This document shows positions 1 through 11,374 of a stretch of 64,000 nucleotides of DNA, one piece after another. The DNA lies in assembly GCA_963922205.1 (NCBI GenBank), contig CAWUHX010000007.1, forward strand, positions 2,766,877 to 2,830,876, written 5' to 3'. The notes beneath the pieces are model-generated. The model had not been told where the DNA came from. It did no database searches and saw nothing but the letters and a program-made list of their open reading frames with translations. Every line of letters begins with the position of its first letter. Within the stretch, counting starts at the first letter, position 1. The stretch comes from Romanomermis culicivorax. Taxonomy: Eukaryota > Nematoda > Enoplea > Mermithida > Mermithidae. The translations under genes and the position numbers were made by a program.

Positions 1-920
1 TTTATTACTATCGCAAACAAATGCATTCTATACTACTCGTTATGGATTTCTGGTCTGTAAAATATTCAATACAAAAGTTTTGATGCAAAAAGCAATTGCC
101 TCTTCTGAAAACTATAGTCCATTCATCCAAATGAGCCTTAGAAGAAAAAAATATGCTTATGATGCAATAATGAACAATTTCAGCGTATGCGACCAAATGT
201 CTCTCAGATTGAATGTAGTATTTATACCAGAAAAAATAAAAAGTTGGCTTACGGTGCATGGAAATTACCAGTCTGCAGATTTCTTTAGATTTTTTATATT
301 CCGAGGATCATTTAAAAATGAATGAGCCATAGCATCCGTTCTGGGTTCAGAATATCGAACATCTATTTAAATGCACAAATCCGAAAGGCAATCAGTGATT
401 CAAATCAAAAACGCTTGATCATCGTCTTCAATTCTCGCTTCAGCATTTCTGATCATGAGATCGAAGTATTTCAGATATTCCACAATATGCTATATAAAAA
501 GCGTTTTATAGGCTTCCATCATTGCACATGTTGGGCACCCTGTTGCTGTCCATTTCGAGATCGGGAAGTCGACATGCAAATCAACGACCTGGTGGTGCAG
601 ACAAATTAGCATGGCAATGGAGCGCCAAAGAAAGAAACGGTACATGAAGGGCTTCAGGCCCAGGCGTCGTCTCTTGCAGATGTCATACGGGAGACAGACC
701 TTTACAGGGCATGGACAATACCATATCATTCCTTCCAGGGGTATTCATTTTTCTCTGGGAGTCTACGAGGTCTGCTCTGCGAGGGTCCATTATTTAGTAG
801 TTAGTGTTTGTTGCTGCCAGGTCTGGGCGAGAACTGTTGCACTATATCCGAGCCTAGCCAAGGAGAATTTCTAACTAGTTCCCAAATAACTATCTCTCTT
901 AACTTCAAGGAAAGACCTGC
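1..920. other. unassigned intergenic sequence with exon-like minus-strand ORF
   Basis: No gene is recognised. Between about 392 and 729 the minus strand reads as a GC-richer, protein-like stretch. It is interrupted once, at a spot (TATATAG) that could be a stop or a splice acceptor. The part after it carries residues EYLKYFDLMIRNAEARIE, which look coding but match no family I know. The plus strand is open over the same bases, so the direction is uncertain. It could be a decayed transposase or host exon. Confidence 0.25.
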
Positions 921-1856
921 ACAACACAGAGCTGTGTTATACCAAAGATTTTTTTTGGTCCTACAGTAAAATGATCTGTACCAAAGTTGTTCCATGGGCG
1001 ATGTGCATCAACATTATCATATAAACTTATGCTTTAGAATCAACCATTTGTTTATAATTTCAAAAAATATGCATTTTGAGATATGCTGATCCGTTCCAGA
1101 AATTTCAGCAACTGTAGTCATTGGAGAGACTCAATTTTATTGTTAACCAGCTTGATCAATCAAATACAGCGACGAATTTAAAATCATATGTGCTACATCT
1201 TACTGTAGATGACAAAGCAGTAGTGAAAAGTAGCTTCTTAAGTTTTTTATACTATAAGCTGAATGGAAAAAATGAAAATACACAATGTAGACTGGCAAAC
1301 ACATTATAGCCTAAATGAAACCATGTAATGCTTGCTTATGTTTATTGTAGGACATGTTTGAAGTGAAGTTTTATTCAGTCGCTGTTGTAAAAATTTGCAT
1401 CTTTGAGTCGTCACAGCTTCTAAAGTTCAATTCGTACCAGAACTCGATTGCTTGAAACAGAATAACTATTGTGAAGCCTACATTTTGTTTTTTCTTCAAT
1501 TTTTCCATTTCAGCTAATTTAGAGCTACAATTTAACAAACTTAAAAAGCTACTTTACATCACTGTTGTGTCAGCTACAGTAAGATCTGGAACATATGATT
1601 TTGAATCTGTCGATCAATTTGATCCAGCCGCTTCACAATAAAATTGAGAGTCTCTAATTACTTTAGTTGCCGAATTCTTTTTTGGAAGATTATCATATCC
1701 CAAACTGCACATTTCCTGAAATTGTAAAGAAATGGTTGATTCTCAAGCATAAGTTGATATGCTATAATACTGACGCACATCCCTAAGGCACAACCATGGT
1801 ACCGATCATTTTGCTGTGAGACCAAAAAATTTTTTTGTATAACACAGCTCTGCATG
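921..1856. repeat. imperfect palindrome (inverted duplication) with exon-like arms
   Basis: The left arm, about 921-1310, is matched in reverse complement by about 1455-1856. Landmarks are ACACAGAGCTGTGTTATA at about 927 against TATAACACAGCTCTG at about 1838, and GAGACTCAATTTTATTG at 1126 against CAATAAAATTGAGAGTCTC at 1643. The spacer is about 145 bp. The right arm on the minus strand (about 1990 to 1658) has an open frame with the segment GCALGMCVSIIAYQLMLENQ. The left arm is a decayed copy of the same frame. It may be a foldback element or an inverted gene-fragment duplication. Confidence 0.6.
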
Positions 1857-2028
1857 TATGGTTTCCATTCATTCCTATTTAAGTCGACTATGTTTGCGAG
1901 CTTGTCAAAATATGCTCCACAAACATTAAGTAGTACTTGATGCTGAAATCTTGCGCGCTCGAAACGATGAGCGCTGCAAACACTGTACAAAGAAATCCTC
2001 AGAGTAAAAAATCCATAGGTATTTGATC

Positions 2029-3015
2029 CACTGTTTTTTTTTCTCCACACCGGAAAAAATAGAATGTGGAAAAAATTTTTGAGGTCTTTTCACAAATGTG
2101 GGAGAAAAATTTGGGGTTTTCATATTGAAAAGATGCATTTTAGGATGTCCAATCCAAATCTCAAAATTTTCCGGCGCTTCGCGTCGGTTATAACCTTAAT
2201 AATCATTATTATTTATTATCAAGCTCAGGCGCTGTCTACCTCATACTTGTACTTGGGGGGGTTGGGGGGGACCCCCCCTAACTTGGCCAACCCAGTACCC
2301 AAAATGATTTCCCCCCCCCCAACCCCCCCCCCCCAGTTGGGAAAAAATTGAAAAAATTTGCCAAAAAGTGTATATGTTTTTTGGCCTTTTTTGGGAAAAA
2401 TTTCGACTTTTTCCTACCCCCCCCCCAAAATTTCGGATTTACCCCCCCCCCCCCCAACTGGTCGGAGGTCTTACAGGTATGTCTACCTTAACTTACCATT
2501 TAATCTTTAATAGTTTTCACCATCTTAAACGTATTATTTCATGTTTAATTTGCAATCTTGAGTATTATATCTTTATATTTAATGACGATATCCGCATTTT
2601 TTCCTTCATAGATTTTTTGAGAAAGATCAACACCTCAACTTTCTCAACTTTTTGGAGCGTTTGTTCTTTTTTTAATGTAAATTCAATTCAAAAGCTTCAG
2701 GGAAGTATTTTTGGAAAAGTTCTACGCTTCTGACTCATTGCTTTTCAGTCAAATTTATGAAAGGTTACGAACAAATAAATGGTTTAAAGTTTTTCGAATG
2801 ATAAATTTATAGAAATTACGATTTATGAACACAAAATTTGAATCTAATTTTTGAGATAAATGATCAGAATGATTATCAGAATGCTTTAAAAAGCTCAAAA
2901 ATACTTAAATAATGTGTTTATGACTGAGCGTTTTCAAGCGAAAAAACGAGGATTTTAAGACGAAAAAAAATTTTTCCTAGGGAAGAAAAATTTGACCCCT
3001 TTCCACATTTGTAGA
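2029..3015 (+). mobile_element. CACTG-family MITE copy A (right end lost)
   Basis: It starts with CACTGTTTTTTTT and shows the family core in order: a run of short CCACATTTGTGG-like palindromes, the GC hairpin CCGGCGCTTCGCGTCGG at 2171, a TTATAACC/TAATAATCATTATTA segment, and a long AT-rich middle shared with the copies at 4640, 13440, 34589 and 61451. The expected right end AAAACAGTG is missing. The sequence runs into another repeat near 3015. It is interrupted by a second MITE at 2242-2480. Confidence 0.65.
2242..2480 (+). mobile_element. CATACCTGTA MITE nested in copy A
   Basis: The TIRs are CATACTTGTACTTGG and CTTACAGGTATG. The body contains long G and C homopolymer runs and the segment TTTTGGCCTTTTTTGGGAAA shared with the copies at 14585, 59300, 59564 and 60818. 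The 8-bp duplication GTCTACCT lies on both sides (2234-2241 and 2481-2488), counting the terminal G as target. The 8-bp length points to hAT-type transposition. There is no coding capacity; proline-rich translations come from the C runs. Confidence 0.8.
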
Positions 3016-3019
3016 AAAA

Positions 3020-3160
3020 AGTTCTTTTGTGCACGGACATTTGTGCCAATTGGCTCAAAGGGCCAGAAAAATGTGTGCCAATGGCATAAAGGGCCAAAAA
3101 AATTTGTGCCAATGGCACAAAAAATTTTTTTTCTAAGAATACACTGAAAACCTTTAAAAA
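3020..3160. repeat. GTGCCAATTGGCAC-type short repeat, copy 1
   Basis: It contains repeated near-palindromes (TGTGCCAATTGG, GTGCCAATGGCA) followed by TTTTTTTTCTAAGAATACACTGAAA. The same order recurs at 4390-4600 in the same orientation. This is a small interspersed repeat of unknown class. Confidence 0.5.
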
Positions 3161-3820
3161 GTTTTAATATGCTAAAAGTTTGATAAAAACATAACTAAAG
3201 ATACTCTCGCCGCGCTAATTTGAATAAAAATCTTGCCAATTCTATTTTATCTAAGCACGTCAGATCGATAAGAAAAACTGATCAAAAAAGCATTCTATAC
3301 GATTCAAAAAGAAATCGGATGCTGCTGCGAAAATTCGCATATTTTTATATATAATTTTTCAGGCATTTCATATTTTTCTTTGATTTTAGGCTACGAATTT
3401 CTTCTTAACACCGATGTAATTAATTTAAGAGTGTCCATAATTGCTTTCTCGTGAAAAAACTAAGCCGAAAGTCGCGTCGCGTAAATTTCTGGTTGAAAAA
3501 TTGCGCCAACAATGTCAATTTTTCTGTTCGAATCAAACACCAAAAATATAAATTTCGGTTTCCAATCACACTGAATGAACAGTGGAAGTTAACCATTTCT
3601 ATTCATTTTTCAGTCATTGACAATCTCATAGTTTGTTGCGATCATACAAATATCCTATTCGAATACAATTCTCTCAGGTTCTATCTGAACAAATAAAAGT
3701 AGACCAACTTAAACAACCCCTGCTGTGAGGTTGTCTACACAGCAAAAATTACCTGCTGATCTCAAATAGCTATCAAATGCCATACTCTGATCAAAGTCGC
3801 CCGTGATCAAAGTCACCCCA

Positions 3821-4295
3821 GGAATTTTTGGCGAATATGTCCCTAGAGCCAAAATTTTTAAAAACCATGTTTTCTAGAACAACTTTTCATTCTGCATCCA
3901 ACGAAATAAAAACTAGCTTGCGATCACAAGTAGTTCAAAAGATATAGACAAAACAACTTAAAAATTGTCAACATTTTATTCGCAAAAACATATATATCAA
4001 AAAAAGCCTAAGCCTAAGTAGTAGATCCTAAGCCTAAGCCCTAAGCCTAAGCCTCCTAAGCCTAAGCCTAACCCTCACACACGTAACATTCGAATTAACT
4101 CATCGTCATCTTTTGTAATGTTATAAATCCTGATTAAATTTAGAGCCATTTTGTCTGAAAACTCTAAAATATAAATCGCGAAATATTAGAGACCGCAAGT
4201 TTATTTTCGTTTCATTAGATTCAGCATGATGAACTCTATCAGAAAATATGTTGTTTGTAAAATTTTGCTCTAGGGACATATTCGCCATATTACGC
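3821..4295. mobile_element. TIR element carrying a TTAGGC telomere-repeat array
   Basis: The two ends are inverted (left GGCGAATATGTCCCTAGAGC, matched in reverse complement at about 4265-4286), with similarity over about 120 bp. They are flanked by an exact 9-bp duplication GTCACCCCA (3812-3820 and 4296-4304). Nine base pairs is typical of Mutator-like elements; this assignment is inferred. Near the centre, 4005-4072, lies a run of GCCTAA units, the complement of the nematode telomere repeat TTAGGC. Confidence 0.7.
4005..4072. repeat. interstitial TTAGGC (nematode telomere-type) array
   Basis: About ten GCCTAA or near-GCCTAA units are interrupted by short spacers. Because the array sits inside a TIR element with its own target duplication, it is not a chromosome end. 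Related degenerate arrays occur at 7918-8026 and 8237-8275. Confidence 0.85.
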
Positions 4296-4389
4296 GTCAC
4301 CCCACTTTACCATATTTATTGACTCGGCGCTCCTTTGCGTTTTCATCCCCTAAAATGACTAAAAATCAAGGAAATTCAGCCGTCGACCA

Positions 4390-4600
4390 GTCAACAAATT
4401 TGTGCCCATTGGCACAAACGCCCGAAATTTTTTGTGCCATTCCAAATTTTTTTGTGCTAAAAACCATGTTTTGGCACACAAAAAAAACACTGATTCCGTT
4501 TTTTTTGTGCACGGAGTGCCAATTGGCACAGGTCAAAAAAATTAGTGTCAATGGCACAAATAATTTTTTTCTACCAGAAACATACTGAAAGCTGCGGAAA
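4390..4600. repeat. GTGCCAATTGGCAC-type short repeat, copy 2
   Basis: This is the second copy of the repeat at 3020-3160, with TGTGCCCATTGGCAC and GTGCCAATTGGCAC near-palindromes and the same 3' tail (TTTTTTTCTACCAGAAACATACTG). Confidence 0.5.
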
Positions 4601-4639
4601 GATTTTAGGCCAAAATTTTGATAAAAATGTGTACCTAAT

Positions 4640-5643
4640 CACTGTTTTTCCCCCCGGGCCTTTTCTCCAAAATGGCGAAAGGTGTCAAAATTTTTTCCCC
4701 CATTTTCCCGAAGTCGTTTTTTTCGCCCAGCTTTATTTAAGTGTTTGTGAGCTTTTTCAAGCCTTCTGGTGTTTTTAGAGCCGTTAATTCATTGAAATCG
4801 AGGAAAAAATTGAAATTTTCAAGTTTGAAGTGTAACGTACAAGCATTGTAGAACAAATTTTTTCAGCAATTTATCCGAGAGCATAATGACTTTGAATTAC
4901 ACGAGAAATCGGCGATTAATTCCTTTATGATGACAAATGAGAACCCAAAAAAGATGTTAATCTTTCCGGCGCGAAGCACCGGAAATTTTTTTGGGGTATT
5001 GTCATTCTGCGACGCTGGAAAATCAATTTTGCGAACACTTATTTCAAGAATAAGATTCGAATTTTGTGTTCAAAAGTCGTAATTTCTAGAATTTTATTCG
5101 AAAAGTTTTAACACCAGTATAATGTATTTGTAAACTCTCACGAACTTGGCCGAAAAGATACGAGTAAAAAGAATAGAAATTTCCGAAAACTACTTCTATG
5201 AAGCTTTTGAATTGATTTAACGTTTGGAAAGAAATAATCGCTTCAAAAAACTTAGAGACCACGTGATCTTTTTCCAAAACTGTGTCACGGAAAAAATGCG
5301 AATCTTCATTAAATATCATGATAAAAAATTGAAGATTACAAGCTAAAACATGATATAATACGTTAAAGATGATGAAAACTATTATAGATTAAGTGATAAA
5401 TGAAGGTAGACATGCTAAAAGCCGCACCTGAGCCAGGTAATGCATAATAACGATAATTAAAATTATAACCGGCGCGAAGCGCCGGAAAAATTTGAGATTA
5501 TGACCTTCTAAAATGCACCAAAATGCATCTTTTCTGTATCTGATCCCCAAAAATTTCGTCCTAAAATGGGAAAAGAGCCCAAAATTTTTTTCCCTTTTCC
5601 GAATTTTTTTCCCGAAAAAGTACGATTTGGGGGAAAAACAGTG
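4640..5643 (-). mobile_element. CACTG-family MITE copy B, intact
   Basis: It begins CACTGTTTTT and ends AAAAACAGTG, flanked by the exact 8-bp duplication TACCTAAT (4632-4639 and 5644-5651). The length is 1,004 bp, in reverse orientation relative to copies A, C and D. It contains two GC hairpins (CCGGCGCGAAGCACCGG near 4968, CCGGCGCGAAGCGCCGG near 5469). The 8-bp duplication and CACTG/CAGTG ends indicate a non-autonomous hAT-like element. There is no transposase. Confidence 0.85.
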
Positions 5644-6155
5644 TACCTAATTAAGTTACTTTTAACGCATTAATTTTTTGTAAGAATCGTGCCCAACATA
5701 TTTTTCATTCCTGATGATACAATTGCGGAACAGACTATAGGAAATTCCATAAGAATAACTTACGGTTTGCCAGATATTAATGAATTATAATGAATATCAT
5801 GAATCTCTTTTTATTTTGACCGTGGCTTCACAAACAATTTTCAGTAGTTAGAAAAAGGGACCTAAATATTGGAGGAAATAATTAAGCTGTCCTACATTAT
5901 ATATTCAGTTGGGAGAAATTAGAAGTCGTCATTGGGAAAAAGGAAAAAAGAGCAAAAAGGATATTCTGGTGTGTTTAGAACGCGGAAATGCTGAAATTCT
6001 ACGGTGTTCTGGGCTGGTAGCCAAGTTCACCAAACCTGTTCAGAGTCCAAATTTCGATCAAAATACTTCAATATTTCTTATTTCCGTTCGGTCTAACGGT
6101 TTTCAGCCTTGTGTTATATTTTTTCACCGTAATACTTACATATATTTAGTATCTA

Positions 6156-7126
6156 CAGGGCCGTGCACAAGGGGGTGGGGGGGCGGCCGCCCCCCCCCCC
6201 CCATTGAGGCAGTAACTCTAAACCGAAAAGATGCGTTTTGGTGGACTTTAAAAGGTCAAAATCTCAAAATTTTCCGGCGCGAACGCCGGTCATGGGTATA
6301 ATTATAACTATATTCTATCAGGCGCGGCCGTTAGCATATCTACTTCGATTTACTAATTAATGCTCAACAGTTTCTATCAATCAAGTTAGCTCGTTTCATT
6401 TTCTAATCGTTTACAGTCAATTTTGTCGCCGAAAATAGAGATTTTTCATCAAGTCTCTCAATTTTTTCTCTCGATGATTGGAATTTTTTAAACGTTTGCA
6501 ATCTGAACTTTTGCGTTTATTGAAGGTGGAAATTGAAGACATTACTGTAGAACGCGATTTCAAAACATTTGTTCACGAATTATCTGTTGGAGAGATTTGT
6601 TTTCCAGCGTTTTAGAATACAAAAACCCGAAAATTTTTCCGGCGCTTCGCGCCGGAATGGGAGGCAAATTACGCTTTATTAGTCTGATTTTAATTTATTT
6701 CCCAACGTTATGAAGGTTCATTTTCCAGCGTTTTAGAAAGTGAAAATCAAAATCCGCGCCGGACCATTCTATAGAACACCAATATATTCTTCATGACCTC
6801 ATTTTGACTAACATAACCATAATTTTCTCAATTTTTTCCTCATTTTTGCAGGTTTCTGACTACAAATACAACAAAATGCTTGAGTATGCTCCTAAAATGC
6901 ATAAAAAACATCCGTGGCCACATTATAAGCGTTTTTAAAAATGTGGAAAATTTTTGGAAAATGAGGAAAAAAATTTTGGATCCGGTTCTCATGTGGAAAA
7001 AATCTTCGAGGAAAAAAAACGGTGATGCACACAGTATATCCGCGTAAGATCAAAATTTTCTGGGGCTATTCAGTGAAAAAATCTAGTCCGCCCCCCCCCC
7101 ATGAAAAAATCCTGCGCACGGCCCTG
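6156..7126. mobile_element. hAT-like element with CAGGGCCGTGC ends
   Basis: The left end CAGGGCCGTGCACA and right end TGCGCACGGCCCTG are inverted. The exact 8-bp duplication AGTATCTA flanks it (6148-6155, 7127-7134). Length is 971 bp, with no coding capacity. Two CCGGCGC-type hairpins are inside (6274, 6638). The interior is the reverse complement of much of 59,782-60,811, although that copy has different (CACCGTTTTT) ends. Confidence 0.85.
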
Positions 7127-7400
7127 AGTATCTACATCTACTTTCATTTTCGGCTAGCAAATTGAAGCAATTAATTTTGAAGATGTCAAAAAGACAAAAT
7201 TTTCCGGTATTCCAATTTTCCTGAATCATTGACATGGTTCGCTCAATTTTTAGCAACCGGCTCGAGAAAAGGGTATTAGATGATAGTCTTGTCAAAACAA
7301 GCTCAGAAGTACAGTTTTCAGTAGAGATGTACTGGTAGCATAGTTTGAAAATATCAGGTCGTCCAAGCATGCCTTAGATAATGGGTTTTTTCATTTCCAC

Positions 7401-8762
7401 TAGTGATGCGTTCGGTACCGGCACCGGTACCAAGGTAGTACCGGTGCCGGTACCTAAAATTGTACAACAATATTAATATAATCATTGAGACTCATAATCG
7501 TGACTAAACTTTATTATCAAACTGATGTTTTCTAATTTGTAATTAAAATCAAGCTAATGTATTCTAAATTTCTCATTCCGGCGCGAACCGGAAAAAATTT
7601 TGAATTTTATACTCTAAAACGCTAGAAAATGAATCTTCGCTACAGCTATTCATGAGCCTTTATCGTTTTTCTATGCACAAGTTCATGTTCGAAGCGTTTG
7701 AAAAACTCAAACCCAGCAAGAGAAAAAATGGGCGGAATATTTTTTGGGTGCTAATTTCAAAAACTCAAGCGGACACGTATTTTTCGGCAGCTCCTGAAAT
7801 GATTAATAGACACGACAAGAAAGTGCGGAAACCAACTAGAGGCTAGATTATGCCAAGCTTGTAGTAAGGGAAAATGTATTTTTTCGCATTTTCACCAAAA
7901 TCATCTCCTCTTGCTCTTAAAGCAACCTAAGCTTAAACTTGAAACTAAGTGTCAACCTGAACCAAAGCCCAAGCCTGAGTGTGTACGCCTAAACCTGTGT
8001 TTCAGCCTAAGCCTAAACTTAAGCACAGTGCATATAAATCTTGTCGATTCCTTTTCTACATCAAATTCCCTGAAAATTTCGTCAAAATTATCTAATTTCC
8101 GCCAGCATCGCGTGCCTTGAGGAATCGGTACCGCTCACTGCACAACTAAGCGTTGCCGAGCGAGAGCTGTCATTAAGTTGATTGATTGGAAAAAATTTCA
8201 TCAATTTGATTGGTTGGAAAAATATAGTTGCTTCCTAACCGTAAGTCTAAGCCTAAACCTAAGCCTTAGTTCAAGACTATGACTAAAAACTGCAAAAATC
8301 GATAAATTTTCTTATCGTTTGTACTAGTACAAATGGGTCGAGTACAAAAAAACAATGATTGGAAGCTAATTTTAAAAATAAAAGCACAACTTTTAAAATT
8401 TAAAAACGTTATTTTTTAAAACCAAGAAGTATACAGTATTTTTTAATAATTAAAATAATAATATATTTTATTCGTGTTGTTTACGTATGCAAAATTTTTT
8501 TTATTTTGTTGTTTACGTATGGAAAATTGTTAAAATAATCATCTTTTGAATCTTTCCGAATAATTTGAATTTATTACTTTTCAAAAGGTTGTTGATATAA
8601 ACTCAATCTCTAATGGCTTTTTGAGTTTCGATGTAAAATATACAGATTCGTTTTTCAATACTAGTGTTATGTATAGGTGTAAAGTACATGTTTATTTAGT
8701 CTTTATTACATGTTATATAAAGTACCGGTACCGGCTGGAAAAGCGGTACCGGAACATCACTA
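7401..8762. mobile_element. hAT-like element with TAGTGATG/GGTACCGG ends, carrying telomere-like repeats
   Basis: The left end TAGTGATGCGTTCGGTACC and right end GGTACCGGAACATCACTA are inverted. The exact 8-bp duplication ATTTCCAC flanks it (7393-7400, 8763-8770). The subterminal region is a cluster of GGTACCGG motifs. The interior has degenerate GCCTAA arrays at 7918-8026 and 8237-8275. A segment at about 8150-8250 recurs at 63,230-63,340. No transposase is seen. Confidence 0.85.
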
Positions 8763-8770
8763 ATTTCCAC

Positions 8771-10128
8771 CAATTCACGGGTTATTCATGTCCTTGGACG
8801 AAATTCAATCAAAGCAAAAGTTAAAAATACAAAACTAGGGTGTAAAACTGTAAAATGGTATGCTTCTAAAGCTTTAGGAACCACTAAAATTTTTCTAAAA
8901 GTTCATGAGAAAAGAGAATCTCATTCTTACAGAATCTAATGCTACTGCTGTGCTGAAAACAAATGGTATTGTCGTAACTATTTAAAATATCTGAGGAAGG
9001 TGGCTTTTAAACTGTATGATTAAGAGTCTTTTTTGACATGTGCATGTAAATCATAGTTGCGAAGCAGAGGTCCCCAAGGTCAGATTTTTCAGGTAGGGGT
9101 GAAGTTGAAAATTTGCGGGGATAATGTAGCTAAATGTTCACTAAACACTTCATTTTGTCTCAAAATTAGGCACCCAGTGATCAATTTTAAGAACTTTAGG
9201 CAGGGGTAATAACCCCCTCATAACCCTCCCTATGGGGTAGTATATCGTTTCATCACTTTCGAGTATTGTTTCATCACTTTCCAGTAGGTCATAGTATTCA
9301 TTGCTCGGGCTGGTTCATGAATGACTCCTTACGATACGAACTTTCTATTGTAAACTACTATTGTGGTCGCATAGCTAATGCAGTTTCAGCTCAGTTCGAG
9401 ATAAATACTTTACAAATATGATATAATGACATCACATTATCTTCATCTAAATTCTACTTATACGAGTTTATTGTTAGAAGCTAGAATTTTAATCTACCGC
9501 ACTAACAATGTAATTTGAAGATCTGACGTTTTTGCTGGACAAGACAAAAAAAATATTAGTTTCTTGCTGTATTTCACCTTGCGGGAGACGTTCTGACTGA
9601 ATAAACGTAGCTATCGCTACTATGGCACTAAAAATCTCCGACCCCCGGTGAATCTGGATTTGCCGGACCCGGAGTCGGAGCCGTGGTCGATCTCTGGTTC
9701 TATATGAATTCCTGAAACAACTGCATAAAATCAATTTTTAGATTTTCTGGGCTGAAAGTGACGTTCTAAATTTTTAAATTAGTATTTTTTTGTTTTCAAC
9801 GTTATGAAAAGCTTCTATAATGTTAAATGTTGAAAATTCGAATTGCGTTAAACTTCCTCATGTGTACCAAAATTATTCTACAAGTATACTATGAATCAAA
9901 ACTATAGTTTAGGTATGTACTCTGTTATATAGAAACACGATTTTTCATTTTGTGGAAGATTTCGTTAAAAATAACTGCATGATGGAGAATGTTTATCATT
10001 TTGATCCTTTGCAGCGGAAGTATACATATATCGCCGATTCGCTATGGTATCAATATCGAACTTGAGATTTGCCCATGTAGAAGGCCTCATTTCAATTTGC
10101 TCCGACAAGAATGATAAGTAAATGACAG
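8771..10128. other. no recognised gene or element
   Basis: AT-rich sequence with no convincing coding frame, splice-flanked exon or bounded repeat. A short GC-richer patch at about 9640-9690 (GACCCGGAGTCGGAG) resembles the low-complexity GACCCGGA repeat at 37.0-37.3 kb. Confidence 0.4.
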
Positions 10129-10136
10129 GCTACAAT

Positions 10137-11155
10137 CAGGGTTTTTTGTGCACTGACTGAGCATAGTTTTTGGAGCTCGTGCACACATTTGTTAGGGTGT
10201 TTTGTGCACGGTGCAGAAGTCGACTTTCATATAATGTGAGTTTTCAAGTTGCACGTTTTCAATATGATTTTTACACTTTGTTGGTGTATGAAAAATGATT
10301 TAATTGACAACGAAATTAGACTGCTTATCCATCAAGGGAATAAATGTTGACAACATTCATTTTTCAGCTTTCTAATATCAAAATCCATAGAAATTTTAGA
10401 CGCTCTTGAGTCATGGAATAAGTCTTGGAAACATTCATTTACCATCGTTTTAGAGTATAAAACTGCAACAAATTTTCCAGTTCTTCGCGCATGAAGGAAG
10501 AATGGGGTAAGACCCTCTCAACTTTAAACACTTTCTTAACTTCGAACACATATGTGTTGTAACGTTGAAATCACAGTTTTTTACTTTGGCTGATCACAGA
10601 GGTGTCGCCAGTGGTATTTCTAGGAAATCAAAGATTTTTGCTTCAGTTTTTTGTTGCTTTTTTATTAATTTTTATATATTCTTACGATCTGACCTAAAAC
10701 TCAAAAATGTTGGCTTTTTCATAATTTTTTGTAAATTAGCGACTGTAGAAGCATGATGACGTTTCAATAAGCTCGAAAAAACATGAATAAGAACCGTGTG
10801 AAGATTTTTGAACGGAAAAAATAATTTGATGAAAATGGTGAAAAAATGTTTTGCCTCTTTCGCCAAATGGCTAAAAAATCTGTGCGGAAAAAACCGTGTC
10901 TCCACTTCATTTGAATTTAATACAACGGTTTTTTGTTAGTATGAAATTTCCATACATATTTCGTAATCTGAAAAGTTAAAAACTGTTTGATTATTTCAAA
11001 ACTGCATACGTTAGCACCTCTCACTCAGATGTCAGCGACAGTATTGTAGCATCCCATGATTTTATACTACTATGGAAGTGCATTTTTTCTAACAGTACAC
11101 AAACTTCTTGATCCTATTTGTGCACCGTGCACACCACGCAGTGCACAAAAACCTA
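10137..11155. mobile_element. hAT-like element with CAGGGTTTTTTGTGCAC ends
   Basis: The left end CAGGGTTTTTTGTGCACTG and right end CAGTGCACAAAAACCTA are inverted. The flanks GCTACAAT (10129-10136) and GCTAGAAT (11156-11163) match at 7 of 8 bases. An inner repeat at about 10600-10915 (with TTCGCCAAATGGC) is shared with 20,960-21,245. Confidence 0.7.
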
Positions 11156-11374
11156 GCTAGAATACAAACTTCATATATGACTATAGGTTGATGGTGTGGC
11201 ATAACTAAACAGATTAAAATAGCTTCAAATGAACTAATCAAATTTTCTCGGGTTTACTCGGGATTTTAGTCCGAGAACAGACTGGATTCACAACTTTGGA
11301 TCTTTTCCGAAAGATCCCTGCTGGTGAATCGTTAATAAAGTCGCTTGCATCTGTATTGTTTCCATTTTATGCAG

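Noticed and set aside
4005-4072. Telomere-type repeats as evidence of a chromosome end
   Set aside because: The array is short, interrupted, and enclosed in a TIR element with a 9-bp duplication, with genes tens of kilobases on one side only and repeats on both.
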